The notes beneath the pieces were generated by a model that saw only the letters and a program-made list of their open reading frames with translations, was not told the origin of the DNA and ran no database searches. From the NCBI GenBank assembly GCA_013368375.1, contig JAACJP010000004.1, positions 1,956,225 through 2,020,224 on the forward strand: a stretch of 64,000 bases of DNA, in the 5' to 3' direction. A program made the position numbers and the translations under genes. The stretch is from Tricholomella constricta. Its lineage: Eukaryota; Basidiomycota; Agaricomycetes; Agaricales; Lyophyllaceae. Positions 29,658 to 39,955 of the stretch are shown piece by piece. Numbering within the stretch: position 1 is the stretch's first letter; the number at the start of each line of letters is the position of its first letter.

Positions 29658-32600
29658 ATGCCCTCATCTGGTCAATCTAGTCCCTCTCTACACACTACAA
29701 CTCGTCGAGCATTATCTGAATCTAGTATCACATCTACTCAGCAAGACTCTCATATATTACCTTTACCTCAAGGAATATTAAGCACTACTCCAACTACTTC
29801 CAGCAACTCTCCTACTACATCGTTAACACCTACTACCCCATCCTCTCCACTACCATCGGTACTACCATCAACACCATCTTCAATGTCTCACTCCAGCCGA
29901 ACCCCATCAGAAATGCCTTCACCTCGGGCGAAGGATGCCCCAGAAATCTTCAAAGGAAACTACAAGGATATACAAAGATTCCTCAGTCGATTCAACAATC
30001 TTTGCAAGCTATACAATGTCCCAGACCCAGAGAAATGTGACCGTATCCTTGACTATTGCTCATATAATGTTACACAGCTCATCCAAGGTCTCCAGAGCTA
30101 CCATGATCAGGATTGGAAAGCCCTCGAGAAGAAACTGCTTTGGCATTATGATGCAGATAGACGGGATAGCGAGAACAACATCTCTAACCTCAAACGCCTA
30201 GTCAACTCTTGGTCCTCAAGGGAGATCACAACTCTCACCAGATGGAAAAAGTACGAACGAGAGTTTGTTACCATTGGTGGAAGACTTCTCAAGGACGGAA
30301 TGATTGGTGAAGAGGAACAAGCCTGTTACTTCTGGGAAGGAATTCATAAAGACCTCAGACAGAATATCGAATTACGTGTTATTGCTACTAACCCCAGTTT
30401 ATCTCTTAAGAAGGCTATTCCGATTGCAGCTATAGTTGAAGCTGTAGAAAGGATCTTTGAGCGCAATCGCTTTGACTATCATCTAGCTAAACCAAGGAAA
30501 GGAAGGACTGATGATTCTGATTACAGCTCCGATGAAAATGAAGATTCCGAATCAGACGAAGACCTCAAGAAGAAATACAAGAAGTCCAAGAGCAAGAAGA
30601 ATAAGAGATATCACTACTCTTCATCTGATACTGAATCTGAATCAGAAGAAGAAGAAGTCATCAAGAAATACAGACGGAAACAGAAGCCAAGCAAGAAGTT
30701 ACCCAAGGCCAGGATATCAGAAACTCCTAAGAAGATTCCGAAGAGTGAAGTTGATGACTTAATTGACCAACTTGCAGAGTTATCTATTGATGATCCCAAG
30801 TATGGTGTTCTTTATTACAGAGCTTACAAGTTAGACAACATGATAACTCAGTGCTTACCTCCTCCAAGGTTAAACATCCAACAGCATGATAACTCCAACA
30901 ACCGTATGCGACAGCCCTTCATGAATCAGCCACCTCAGCAAAGAGCACCCATCCGTGAGCCCTACCCAGCACAATCATCTGGTAATATCTTCCAAAGACA
31001 ACCTCCTCCGCACATGTCTCAGAATCCTAACGGATACAACCTTCCTCCAAGAGGACCTTTGATATGCTTTGGTTGTGGAAAAGAAGGCCATGGTATGAGA
31101 AGTTGTGTAGCGCTTCAGGATCGCGTTCAGAGAGGTGAGCTGAAGAGAGACGATTTTGGAAAGATTACCTTTAAGGATGGATCCTTGGTACAGCGTAATG
31201 GCAATGAAACAATTATCCAGGCAGTTGACCGTCACCTGAATAATCGACTTGCATCCCACCTACTAACTATTGAACCGTATGAAGTAACTGATTCTTTTAA
31301 GGATTCCTCAGACTATTATATCTCAGATCAAGAAGACGATGAAGAACCCGAGGCAGTTGTATTTGCTGCCGAACAAGAACCACGCATGATTACCCGAGCT
31401 CGTAAAGATGCAATTGATAAAGTAACTCGACCTATCAGAAAAGGCAAAGAACCTCAGCGTGATCCACCAGCTGATGGATTTAGAACACGGAATGTAGGCC
31501 CTTCGAAAGCGCTCAAAGAACCACGAATTCCTCTAGAAGACATCACACCAACCCCTGTAGACGTAAGGCAACCACGTGTAGTTCAACGGACAACTGACGA
31601 TGTGGTAATGGTTGATGCCAATCCGCCTCGAACCAACCCACAGCAATTAAGTCAACAACAAGGACAATCCAAAACACGTGCACCTGTTAGGCAATCTCAG
31701 ATTTCAGCTCAGGTTGATGAAAAACAAGTAGTCACCCAGATCTTGAACACGCCCCTTACGTTACGACTCGGTGAGGTCCTTGCTTCTTCTCGGGAAGTCT
31801 CCGATCAGTTGGTTGATCTGATGAAACGTAAAAACCTTAATTCCAAGCCGCCGGCAGTGGAACACGTTGCCGCATTTGCCGCAAATGCCGCAGATGCCGC
31901 AAGTGCCGCAAATGCCGCAAACTCACGGGACTCTACCAGTTTGATCCGTATTCCTCTTCGGTTAGAAGATAAGCGAGTCTTGGCCATCATTGATACCGGA
32001 TCAGAATTAAATGTTATTAACCGAGACTTTGTCCGTGACTTAGCAGAAACACCTATAGATCCTCAACGTAAAGTAGTCATCAGCGATGCCAATGGTGGAG
32101 CAGGAAATCTCCAGGGACATATCTCAGACATTGTATTAAGGTGTGGAAGTGTCGAAACTATCGCTAACTTATACGTCGGAGATGACATGCCTTTCGATTT
32201 ATTGCTCGGACGTCCATGGCAGCGCCAGAATTTGGTCTCTATCGATGAAAGAATTGATGGAACTTATCTCCTCTTCAAGGATCGAAAGAACTCTAACATT
32301 TCTCTCGAACTCTTAGTGAAAGATCGTGCGCCACGACCGGATTATCCTTTCAATCTACAGCAGCCTCCTCAAGTTAATCCTTTTACAGTAGGAATAGTCA
32401 CTCAAAAAAGCCCCATTGCTTGTGAAGACCCTATTGAAGCTTTAGAATTTTCTTCTGAATTTTGGGAGCAATTATCAGGATTATACGTGCAGAACTCGGG
32501 TCTCAATCCCTCTGGATCGAAAATTTCGGACATTGTTCCCACGCCTATTGACACTTCTACAGAGCGACAATTCATCAATTTGTTTCCAGAAGACTTTGAA

Positions 32601-35600
32601 ACTTTAGAATCTGACAGCCTGGAAATTGATTCAAGATTGATTGACACACATCTATCACAGGAAGTCATTCCGTATCATGAACCATCATCAGCAATTAATA
32701 CAACTATAGCCCGACAACTGACTCAGAATGACATCAAATCTCTCGATCAGTTTCCCAAAATTGATGAACTGCACAGCATTGAATCAATCTCACAGATCGG
32801 ATCCAGTTTAGGAAATCTTGCTAAGCAGATCAGAGACCTTCACCAAGTACGCGCATGCGCGCGACGCGTCAAAGTATTGAAGTCAACACAAGTCTACAGT
32901 CTCTCATCAGACTGGATTAAGAGGACAATGGAGGAATTCAGGATTTCAGATATTTCTGCCATACGGTTCCATAGGTTCATTGTTCTCCAAATCTGTATTG
33001 CACAGGAAAGAATAGTATATAAGTTTGAACATGAGGCTCTCAACTCTACCAATATCCCCACATTTCAATATACACAAACAGAAGAACCTAACTCAGCTAT
33101 CTCAATGCCCTCAATCTCACCTCCTCCGCTTTATCTCCTTGCACTTCCTCCCAATGATGTGGTACCGCCTCCCCCCGCCATTTCTATTGTCCCCAACATG
33201 ACGGTCGCGCAGACACGGGCCCAGCTTGATGTCTTGTCCATGATATGGGACAGGATTTCTCACGGTATCGAGGGAACTCACTCGGTTATCATAGCTGCAC
33301 CCCGTTCGGTCCGTATTGATCCCCGCCCCCTTGACGGAGGCCTCGTTGAGAATATGGCCTTGTTCGACGTGTCCATGATCTCGTTCCCTAATGGATCAGG
33401 AACCCCTGCCGTGCGATCCGGAAACGTGTACCTGACTTTTGTTGATCGGGACCTCGCCACTCCGAACATCGTGTGCAATGCCTCTCCTCCTCCTCCTGTT
33501 AGACGCACCCCGGATTTATCTATTGTCACTGATACCCCTTCTACTTTCGAAGCCGATAACCGTACTCCTTCCCCGTTCCAACTGTATTCTCAGATTTCGC
33601 AAGGAACTCGCACCGATCATCCGGAACCGCGTGCCGAATTTCCGATCACCCAGAACGCCATCAACTCTATCATTCGGACTTCCTCTCCCTCATCTCCTCA
33701 ACCCTCTGCCTCTGTACTCGCTCTTGCGGCTGGGCCGCTCCGTCCCTTCGACGTCTCTCTCTTTCCTGAAGTCGAGCCTGTTCGCGTTTATCGTGCCCCG
33801 ACTGCCACTACCCAAGCTAGTGCGCCCTTCGAACGTTCGACCGACACACCGCATGATGGGATAGGAAAGGAAGAAGATGTGGACATGGAGAGCAGTGAGG
33901 ATGAGCCGGGCTGGACCAAGACGAGACGTGGGAGGAAGAGGACAGTTGGCACGACTTCCCTTTCCTCTTCGACGGCTGCAGCCAGCGTCGACGCAGGCTC
34001 AACAGCTCGATCCCAACGTGCTAAGCGCAGGAATCGCCGTCGTCGTGACGGAAAGTCTCCTCTCCCCCTGCCCCCCATTCGTGCGTCTCTCCAGAATCCC
34101 TTCTCGCCTCTAGCTGACCTGACTGATTCTCTTTCTTCAGGCCGTAAGCTTAAGCCCGCAGATGACTCCATTGCTCCCGACATCATCTCCCCTCCCCTCC
34201 GTAATCCTCAGCTGCTTCCTCCAGACGACTCCGACTCCTCGTATATCGCTCCTACTACCGTAGACGTGCCAAATGCCATCGACGACTCCCCCGCTTTTTC
34301 TTCCTCTATCGTGCAGGAAACGATCAGTTCAGCTGCACCCGATAGAACGACAGCCAACGATTGGCTTGCCGACGAGGACGTACCCCTCGAACTTCGGGAA
34401 TTACGATACCCCGACCCTCTGAGCACGACGGATGCCAACGAGACTGGCACGAGTGCTCCCATCCCTTCTTCCAACAACCTATCGCCTTTGATAACGACGA
34501 TCAACCCCGCTGTACTACTTCCCCCCTTCCGACCTCGTACTCCATCCCAACACCTTCTGCTCGCACCGTTACCTACGATCCCGGAACTCGAACCTTCCCA
34601 TTTTACTATCCCTGCTCCCAGACTCGATACTGTACCATTACCTACTCCTCTGCCGACCCCTCCACCTGCCAGCCATCCCCAAGACCATCCCAATGTGACG
34701 AACCCCGAAGTTGACGAACAACTAAGGCGTGAGTCTACCTCCTCGATTCCTTATGATGCGCTCGACGAAGCTAATGCCTCTCCAGAGTTCTTAGCATCGT
34801 TCCTCGCGAAACCTGGCAAAGAGGACGATCTCAGCGACTCGACACCCGGCCTCATGACACCCGACTCCTCCAGCGACGAAATGGATGTATCCCCGCGGTT
34901 CGTCACTCGCGATCTCCCTCAAGACGTAATAGGACATGCCATTGGTGAGCACACGAACGTGTTCGATGACCCTCAGTATGCTGACACTTGGGATGACGCA
35001 GTAAACGAACTCCTCGACATGATTCCTAACCGCGCAGCCTCCCCTCCATTCCCCGTTCCATCCTCCGAACTCGTTCTCGCCCGTAGCCGCCCCACCTTCA
35101 AGTACAACATCGACCTAATTTATCAACGAATAACTCAAGACCGCGATGAGTATGGATTTGTCGACGCTCGAAGCTTCGACACCTTCCAAGCCGGTATCGA
35201 CACCCCAATTCGTGCACCTGTCAGTGGATCCACTCCACCTCCTGGCCACCCTGCGTGGTGTGCCAAACACAAGACCCCGATAGTCCGCCATCATTTCATG
35301 TTCGACTTCGAAGGCGAGGTCAATAACCACCCCTTGCTAGATACTGACAACTCTCTCTCTACTCCGGACCCCGAATCCATCGACCCCAAATCCGACTTCG
35401 CCATACCCTTTCTCAATGCCGCCAACATCATTTGTACCACCCGCGTCATCTCAGCCGACTGGAAAGGCTTCCCCGAGACCCCTCAACGCCAAGCCATCCG
35501 ACTCGAACTCTGGCAAAGGGAACAAGCAGACCGCCTCCTTCCGTTGTCAAGGCCAACGACCTACACCAAGTATTCGACTTATGACTCCAGATACCCCCGC

Positions 35601-36254
35601 GATCGTCACACCTCCGAAGACAGTCCTGCCACCTGGGAAGACCGACCTCATGGAAAGCCGGGACCCAACGGATACTTCGACACTCATTTCATTTCACCCT
35701 ACGATCACACTGATGACGCCGTAGCCTTTAATTTAGTAAATCCGGTTATCAACAGCTTCCGTGAAGCTCGATCCCTCATTGACGACGGAATTCGCGCTAC
35801 CTGCTTAGACTTTTTGGCGCCCGAATTCCGCCTCTATCTCAACACCGTTGATGACAGTCGAGGCACTCGACATTATTTCAGGTACCATTGCCCTTACTTC
35901 CGCATTTTCGACACTACTCGCCCGTACATCCAACAGGGTTTTGCCACCGAATGCATTCACTATGACTATCCCTCCCCCATCATGGTCCTTCGTGCTGAGC
36001 GCACTGAGCAGCCCCGTAACCCCCTCCTCTCAGACGACGAAGACGAATTCCTTTACCACGCTGCCAAGGTATACGAGAGCCGAGCTAACCAAGAAGTCGC
36101 CAACGCCATGCGTCGCCTTCGCGACTGTGTCCCTTATCTCCCGGACCACGTTTTCCTTCTCTTCGACTACGGATATCTCCACTCCATCCACCACTTCGAT
36201 AACAACGGTCTACCCTTCCCCTTGCTCTGGGACAGCCCCGTCCCTCGCTTATGA
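29658..36254 (+). CDS. giant gag-protease polyprotein of element 2
   Basis: This 2198-codon ORF has a Ser/Thr/Pro-rich start, a capsid-like domain at about residues 90-300 (DAPEIFKGNYKDIQRFLSRF, YFWEGIHKDLRQNIELRV), a basic/acidic linker and a CCHC zinc knuckle starting at Cys470 (CFGCGKEGHGMRSC). The aspartic protease has its catalytic Asp at 779 in AIIDTGSELNVI and ends LLLGRPWQRQNLV. After residue about 1150 the ORF enters a GC-richer segment (to 36,250) that encodes a domain related to one in the next ORF (ISFPNGSGTPAVRSGNVYL), disordered Pro/Ser-rich sequence, and a more ordered end (FDYGYLHSIHHFDNNGLPFP). The length is several times that of usual gag. The start ATG at 29658 is 63 bp after the LTR. 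Confidence 0.85.
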   Translation: MPSSGQSSPSLHTTTRRALSESSITSTQQDSHILPLPQGILSTTPTTSSNSPTTSLTPTTPSSPLPSVLPSTPSSMSHSSRTPSEMPSPRAKDAPEIFKGNYKDIQRFLSRFNNLCKLYNVPDPEKCDRILDYCSYNVTQLIQGLQSYHDQDWKALEKKLLWHYDADRRDSENNISNLKRLVNSWSSREITTLTRWKKYEREFVTIGGRLLKDGMIGEEEQACYFWEGIHKDLRQNIELRVIATNPSLSLKKAIPIAAIVEAVERIFERNRFDYHLAKPRKGRTDDSDYSSDENEDSESDEDLKKKYKKSKSKKNKRYHYSSSDTESESEEEEVIKKYRRKQKPSKKLPKARISETPKKIPKSEVDDLIDQLAELSIDDPKYGVLYYRAYKLDNMITQCLPPPRLNIQQHDNSNNRMRQPFMNQPPQQRAPIREPYPAQSSGNIFQRQPPPHMSQNPNGYNLPPRGPLICFGCGKEGHGMRSCVALQDRVQRGELKRDDFGKITFKDGSLVQRNGNETIIQAVDRHLNNRLASHLLTIEPYEVTDSFKDSSDYYISDQEDDEEPEAVVFAAEQEPRMITRARKDAIDKVTRPIRKGKEPQRDPPADGFRTRNVGPSKALKEPRIPLEDITPTPVDVRQPRVVQRTTDDVVMVDANPPRTNPQQLSQQQGQSKTRAPVRQSQISAQVDEKQVVTQILNTPLTLRLGEVLASSREVSDQLVDLMKRKNLNSKPPAVEHVAAFAANAADAASAANAANSRDSTSLIRIPLRLEDKRVLAIIDTGSELNVINRDFVRDLAETPIDPQRKVVISDANGGAGNLQGHISDIVLRCGSVETIANLYVGDDMPFDLLLGRPWQRQNLVSIDERIDGTYLLFKDRKNSNISLELLVKDRAPRPDYPFNLQQPPQVNPFTVGIVTQKSPIACEDPIEALEFSSEFWEQLSGLYVQNSGLNPSGSKISDIVPTPIDTSTERQFINLFPEDFETLESDSLEIDSRLIDTHLSQEVIPYHEPSSAINTTIARQLTQNDIKSLDQFPKIDELHSIESISQIGSSLGNLAKQIRDLHQVRACARRVKVLKSTQVYSLSSDWIKRTMEEFRISDISAIRFHRFIVLQICIAQERIVYKFEHEALNSTNIPTFQYTQTEEPNSAISMPSISPPPLYLLALPPNDVVPPPPAISIVPNMTVAQTRAQLDVLSMIWDRISHGIEGTHSVIIAAPRSVRIDPRPLDGGLVENMALFDVSMISFPNGSGTPAVRSGNVYLTFVDRDLATPNIVCNASPPPPVRRTPDLSIVTDTPSTFEADNRTPSPFQLYSQISQGTRTDHPEPRAEFPITQNAINSIIRTSSPSSPQPSASVLALAAGPLRPFDVSLFPEVEPVRVYRAPTATTQASAPFERSTDTPHDGIGKEEDVDMESSEDEPGWTKTRRGRKRTVGTTSLSSSTAAASVDAGSTARSQRAKRRNRRRRDGKSPLPLPPIRASLQNPFSPLADLTDSLSSGRKLKPADDSIAPDIISPPLRNPQLLPPDDSDSSYIAPTTVDVPNAIDDSPAFSSSIVQETISSAAPDRTTANDWLADEDVPLELRELRYPDPLSTTDANETGTSAPIPSSNNLSPLITTINPAVLLPPFRPRTPSQHLLLAPLPTIPELEPSHFTIPAPRLDTVPLPTPLPTPPPASHPQDHPNVTNPEVDEQLRRESTSSIPYDALDEANASPEFLASFLAKPGKEDDLSDSTPGLMTPDSSSDEMDVSPRFVTRDLPQDVIGHAIGEHTNVFDDPQYADTWDDAVNELLDMIPNRAASPPFPVPSSELVLARSRPTFKYNIDLIYQRITQDRDEYGFVDARSFDTFQAGIDTPIRAPVSGSTPPPGHPAWCAKHKTPIVRHHFMFDFEGEVNNHPLLDTDNSLSTPDPESIDPKSDFAIPFLNAANIICTTRVISADWKGFPETPQRQAIRLELWQREQADRLLPLSRPTTYTKYSTYDSRYPRDRHTSEDSPATWEDRPHGKPGPNGYFDTHFISPYDHTDDAVAFNLVNPVINSFREARSLIDDGIRATCLDFLAPEFRLYLNTVDDSRGTRHYFRYHCPYFRIFDTTRPYIQQGFATECIHYDYPSPIMVLRAERTEQPRNPLLSDDEDEFLYHAAKVYESRANQEVANAMRRLRDCVPYLPDHVFLLFDYGYLHSIHHFDNNGLPFPLLWDSPVPRL

Positions 36255-39228
36255 ATTCGCGCCGGTCATCCGTAACCCTGCATCCAGGTCAGTAAATCCT
36301 GATCTCGTTCCGACCCCTGTAACTCATCGTGACACCCCAGATCAATATACCCTTATACCCGAGAATCGAGTCCCCCTTCCTCTTCTAGCCTACCACGTAG
36401 TCCCTAGGCAGCCATACAGACATGTACACTCTCAGATTAGGCAAATGCAAGGCTTTGCTCATCATATCTTTGAGAATGGCGAACACCATTCTCCCGTTCT
36501 TATATCTTCGTTAATGGGTGTTCGTTTCGATCCCCGAATCGTTCAGGGGTATCAAATTGAAAACCTAGTTCTCTTCGATGCCTCACTTCAAATGTTTAGT
36601 CCCGATTCTCCTCAGCCAGCTACACGCTCATGTGAAATGCACATTACCATGGTACGCCCTTACGACACTCATGAACCACTTGTATCCGCTGACGTTGGAA
36701 CATCTCCACATGGCCTCTACTATGACGAAGCCTGGCGGAATGCTATTCCATCATGGTTTGAAGGTCCACAAGAACTGACTGAGTCCCCAATACTTTCGAC
36801 GCCCGTTCTCGCAAACATTGGTACAAGCTCTCACCCTCTCAATCCTTCGCTTCCACCACCCAAATTGAACTTACCTGCTCCAGTGATTATCTCAAGTGAA
36901 AATGATCCTCGTAGTCCTCGTTCTCGAAAACTATCACCGCACGCTGAGTCACTGATTGCTAAAATCAATCGTCTTGAAGCACGCGTCCGACCAAAGAAAG
37001 ATCGTCCTCTGGAACATACTGATTGGTATAACAATGGTCCGTCAAGTACTGAACGTCCCTACTACTCCGATGATAACTATTCCGATCTCTCTGCGGACTG
37101 GAGAAGCACATACGACTTTGATGATGCTGATGACGACATGACAGATTTCTCAGTGCCCCCTTCTCGATCTCCCAGCCCTGGTGAAGCTCGTCGGAGATAT
37201 GTTGAGCGCCTTGAACATGAACTTAACACTCTAGGTACACCCCTCTTTATTTCTGAAGGTGGCAGCAATGCCCGAGCCCAGATTGCGCTAACCCGTGCAC
37301 TCCCTCGTCGCCCTCCAGCACCAGCCCTTCTTGCTCTCGAACAGGTCCGTGATCATGCCCAACTGCCTCCAACCCTTAAGAATATCAACACAGAACATTC
37401 TCGATTGCATGATATTATGGTTCAAAATTCATCAGCAAAGGAGCTAAAGCCCGCCCTCATTCCAGCTTCGAACATCCCCTCTGTTAGTCTTCTATCCAGT
37501 GAGCCGCCCATACCTGTAACACCTTCTCGACATTCTAATTCACCTATTCCGGTATCTCCGAATTTATCTCGTCCCCACACCTCATCGCCAATCCCAACCA
37601 CTACCGAATGCAAGACTTATGCTGATTCCAACCCATTCCTCTGCCCGCACGCACATGATCATTCATTCTCTGACTGTTCACATCTCACGCTTAGTAGCAG
37701 TGCTATGCCTTCTCAAGCCATAACCTCCAAGGAATCTGAGGTTCTCCAGACATCTTCACGCAAACGTAAGACACCTCCATCCTCAAGTCCAAGCACATTT
37801 GACTCTGGTAAACTTCTTTTATCCTTGAACTCTCTTGCCGCTGCTGACCTGGACTCTGAACAGCTAAACGAAGATGTTGAGCCACCCAAAGTACTACCAG
37901 CTAGTCAGTATGTGCAAGGTTGTAGATTGGATCTAGATAGTCGGAATCAATTTTCTTTTTCATCTCATGAAACATTGAAAGAAAATTCCTTGCCCGTCAT
38001 GAACATGAACACGTTAGAATCTGTGCTAAGCCATGGTACAGAAAGCAAGGAACTTGATGAAGTCAAATCTCCACCCACGTTGGAAGTCACAACCTCGCGG
38101 CCTAATTTGCTAAAGCACAGTAAGCTTATTTCACCTCCAGTCTTTTCCATCGACTACGGCCAGCAATACTCTCCAAACACCTCTTCATTGAACTCTTCTT
38201 CTGACTGTCAGTATCCTCAGAATCCCATACGCGACTATTGTATATTTGAACCAATGTTATTGAGTGCTCTTGGTGCGCACACTCCATCTGTATCAACAAC
38301 GCCAGACAGCTTAGCAGCGCTTAATAATTCAGATCTTGCATTGAAAGCGACACTATCAAATATCGACTATTTTGTTGCTCAGAGTATTGAAGCACCACTG
38401 CTATTCTCCCCTCGTGTTACATCTACGCCGCCAAATTCTCCTCAGCCCCAAGCCCCTTTAATAGTGAACGAAGATCTCGAGGCAGCCGAAACACTTATCA
38501 GACTCGCCAACAGTCCGTGCGCGGAGTATGAACTCCATGATTCGATAATTGAAGAGAAGGGTCACTACCCCTTTGCTTCTCGATCAGCCTCTTCAGGTAC
38601 GAGTAGACATTTGAATTGCGATCACCTCTCGGTTCCTCTCTCCAGTATACCCGATGCCCCGCCTACCCGCCACTCTTCTATATCTAGCCTGCTTCATCAG
38701 AATTCCACAGATCGTCAAGAGTTTTTTGCCTTCCCCGCATCCATGAATTCTCCTGAAGCTGACTCATTGGACTTTACACCTTTTCTAGATCCCGACGTCG
38801 AATCAGGAACGTTAGAACCTCTCAGCAATGATATTTCTACATTCTCTCATCCCTTCGAGTCCCCGACGATGTCTGCTGTTCATGTCAAAGTCGACCCTGC
38901 GCCAGATTCCTGGGTTACAGCCAATTCGGGTAACAATTTCCCACAGTCCACGTCTGCCTCACCCACCGTTTCAATTGTCTTTGATTACTCATCACGCAAA
39001 AGACCGGCCTCTGAATTAGATGGAAATAAGTCAGGCAAGCTCCTTTCTCCCATAGCATCCATTGCTATTAATCAGTATGATCGCCAGCCAAGCGTCCACG
39101 CCGTAGATAAGAATTTTGGCGAAGCCATGTCTATAGGAAATGAGGACCCTATTTCTTGTAATACCAAGCAGTCTGAGACACTTAGTTATCCACACAGTGA
39201 ATCCAGCGCCTCATTAAATCCTCCTTGA
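36255..39228 (+). CDS. second large ORF of element 2, unknown
   Basis: This frame is open from before 36,255 (nominal start 35,848) and becomes coding-like where the first ORF stops: YEFAPVIRNPASRSVNPDLV. It includes VRFDPRIVQGYQIENLVLFD followed by ATRSCEMHITMV, homologous to residues about 1190-1260 of the first ORF. It then includes an acidic/Arg region and a long Ser/Pro-rich tail. No catalytic motif is visible. It has no good own ATG at the junction, so it probably continues the gag-side polyprotein by frameshift or splicing, or was separated from it by a frame-changing event. The function is unknown. Confidence 0.6.
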
Positions 39229-39851
39229 TATCCTCTCTTCAACGTGTTCTGAAACGGAAAAAACTCGACCCCAACTTAGAAAACCAACCACCATGTCATA
39301 CTCAAGCATTACAACAAAGGTCAAATATCGAAAATATCCGGAATGAGTCCTATTCGCAACTTCATACTCCCTTGCGTATATCTACAAACTCGGTTATGGA
39401 ATCTGATACCATGCAATATGTATCCACCTTGAGCCATGAATTCAATGTTACAAAGGAAAGTCTAACGTTAGAACAGAACACTACATTGCTGGCACCATCA
39501 AATTCCAATCCCATTATTACGCTCACCACTTCAAGTCAAATTAATCCTGCCCCCGATAATCCTGATCCTCAAATCAATGAAGGAAGACTATCTCCTCCAG
39601 AATTTATACAACCACCAACACCCCCACCATCGCCCCTGAACTCCAATGATATAACCGACAGTGTAATGCAATCGTTCCTCGCGAATGTTTCGGAAGTTCT
39701 GACACCCATCACCGAATTCGGATTCGAATCTCAACGTTTTCAATTACAGCCACCCCAGCATCCAAGTCAAGATTTCGAATACTACCCACCTACCCAATTT
39801 TATAGTTCAAGTGATGAAAATGTCAGGCACTCTTCTTGGTGTTGTTGCTAA
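39229..39851 (+). CDS. continuation of second ORF in another frame
   Basis: Directly after the TGA at 39,226-39,228 a frame opens (SSLQRVLKRKKLDPNLENQP) with the same Ser/Pro/Asn-rich style as the previous ORF and no separate start signal. It ends at 39,851, about 100 bp before pol. A single-base frameshift or a programmed slip at about 39,225 would join them. It is most likely the C-terminal part of the same protein. Confidence 0.5.
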
Positions 39852-39955
39852 GAGCACACCATTGAATACCTCGGATTTCAAACCAGACACAATAAATGCA
39901 ATAGATTCAGCTACTGCTACTAAGTAATTTCCTGCTACCGTATAATGATTCATCT

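Noticed and set aside
29658..36254. Host gene for a 2198-residue protein
   Set aside because: The zinc knuckle, DTGSE protease and position directly after an LTR show that it is the retroelement gag-protease ORF.
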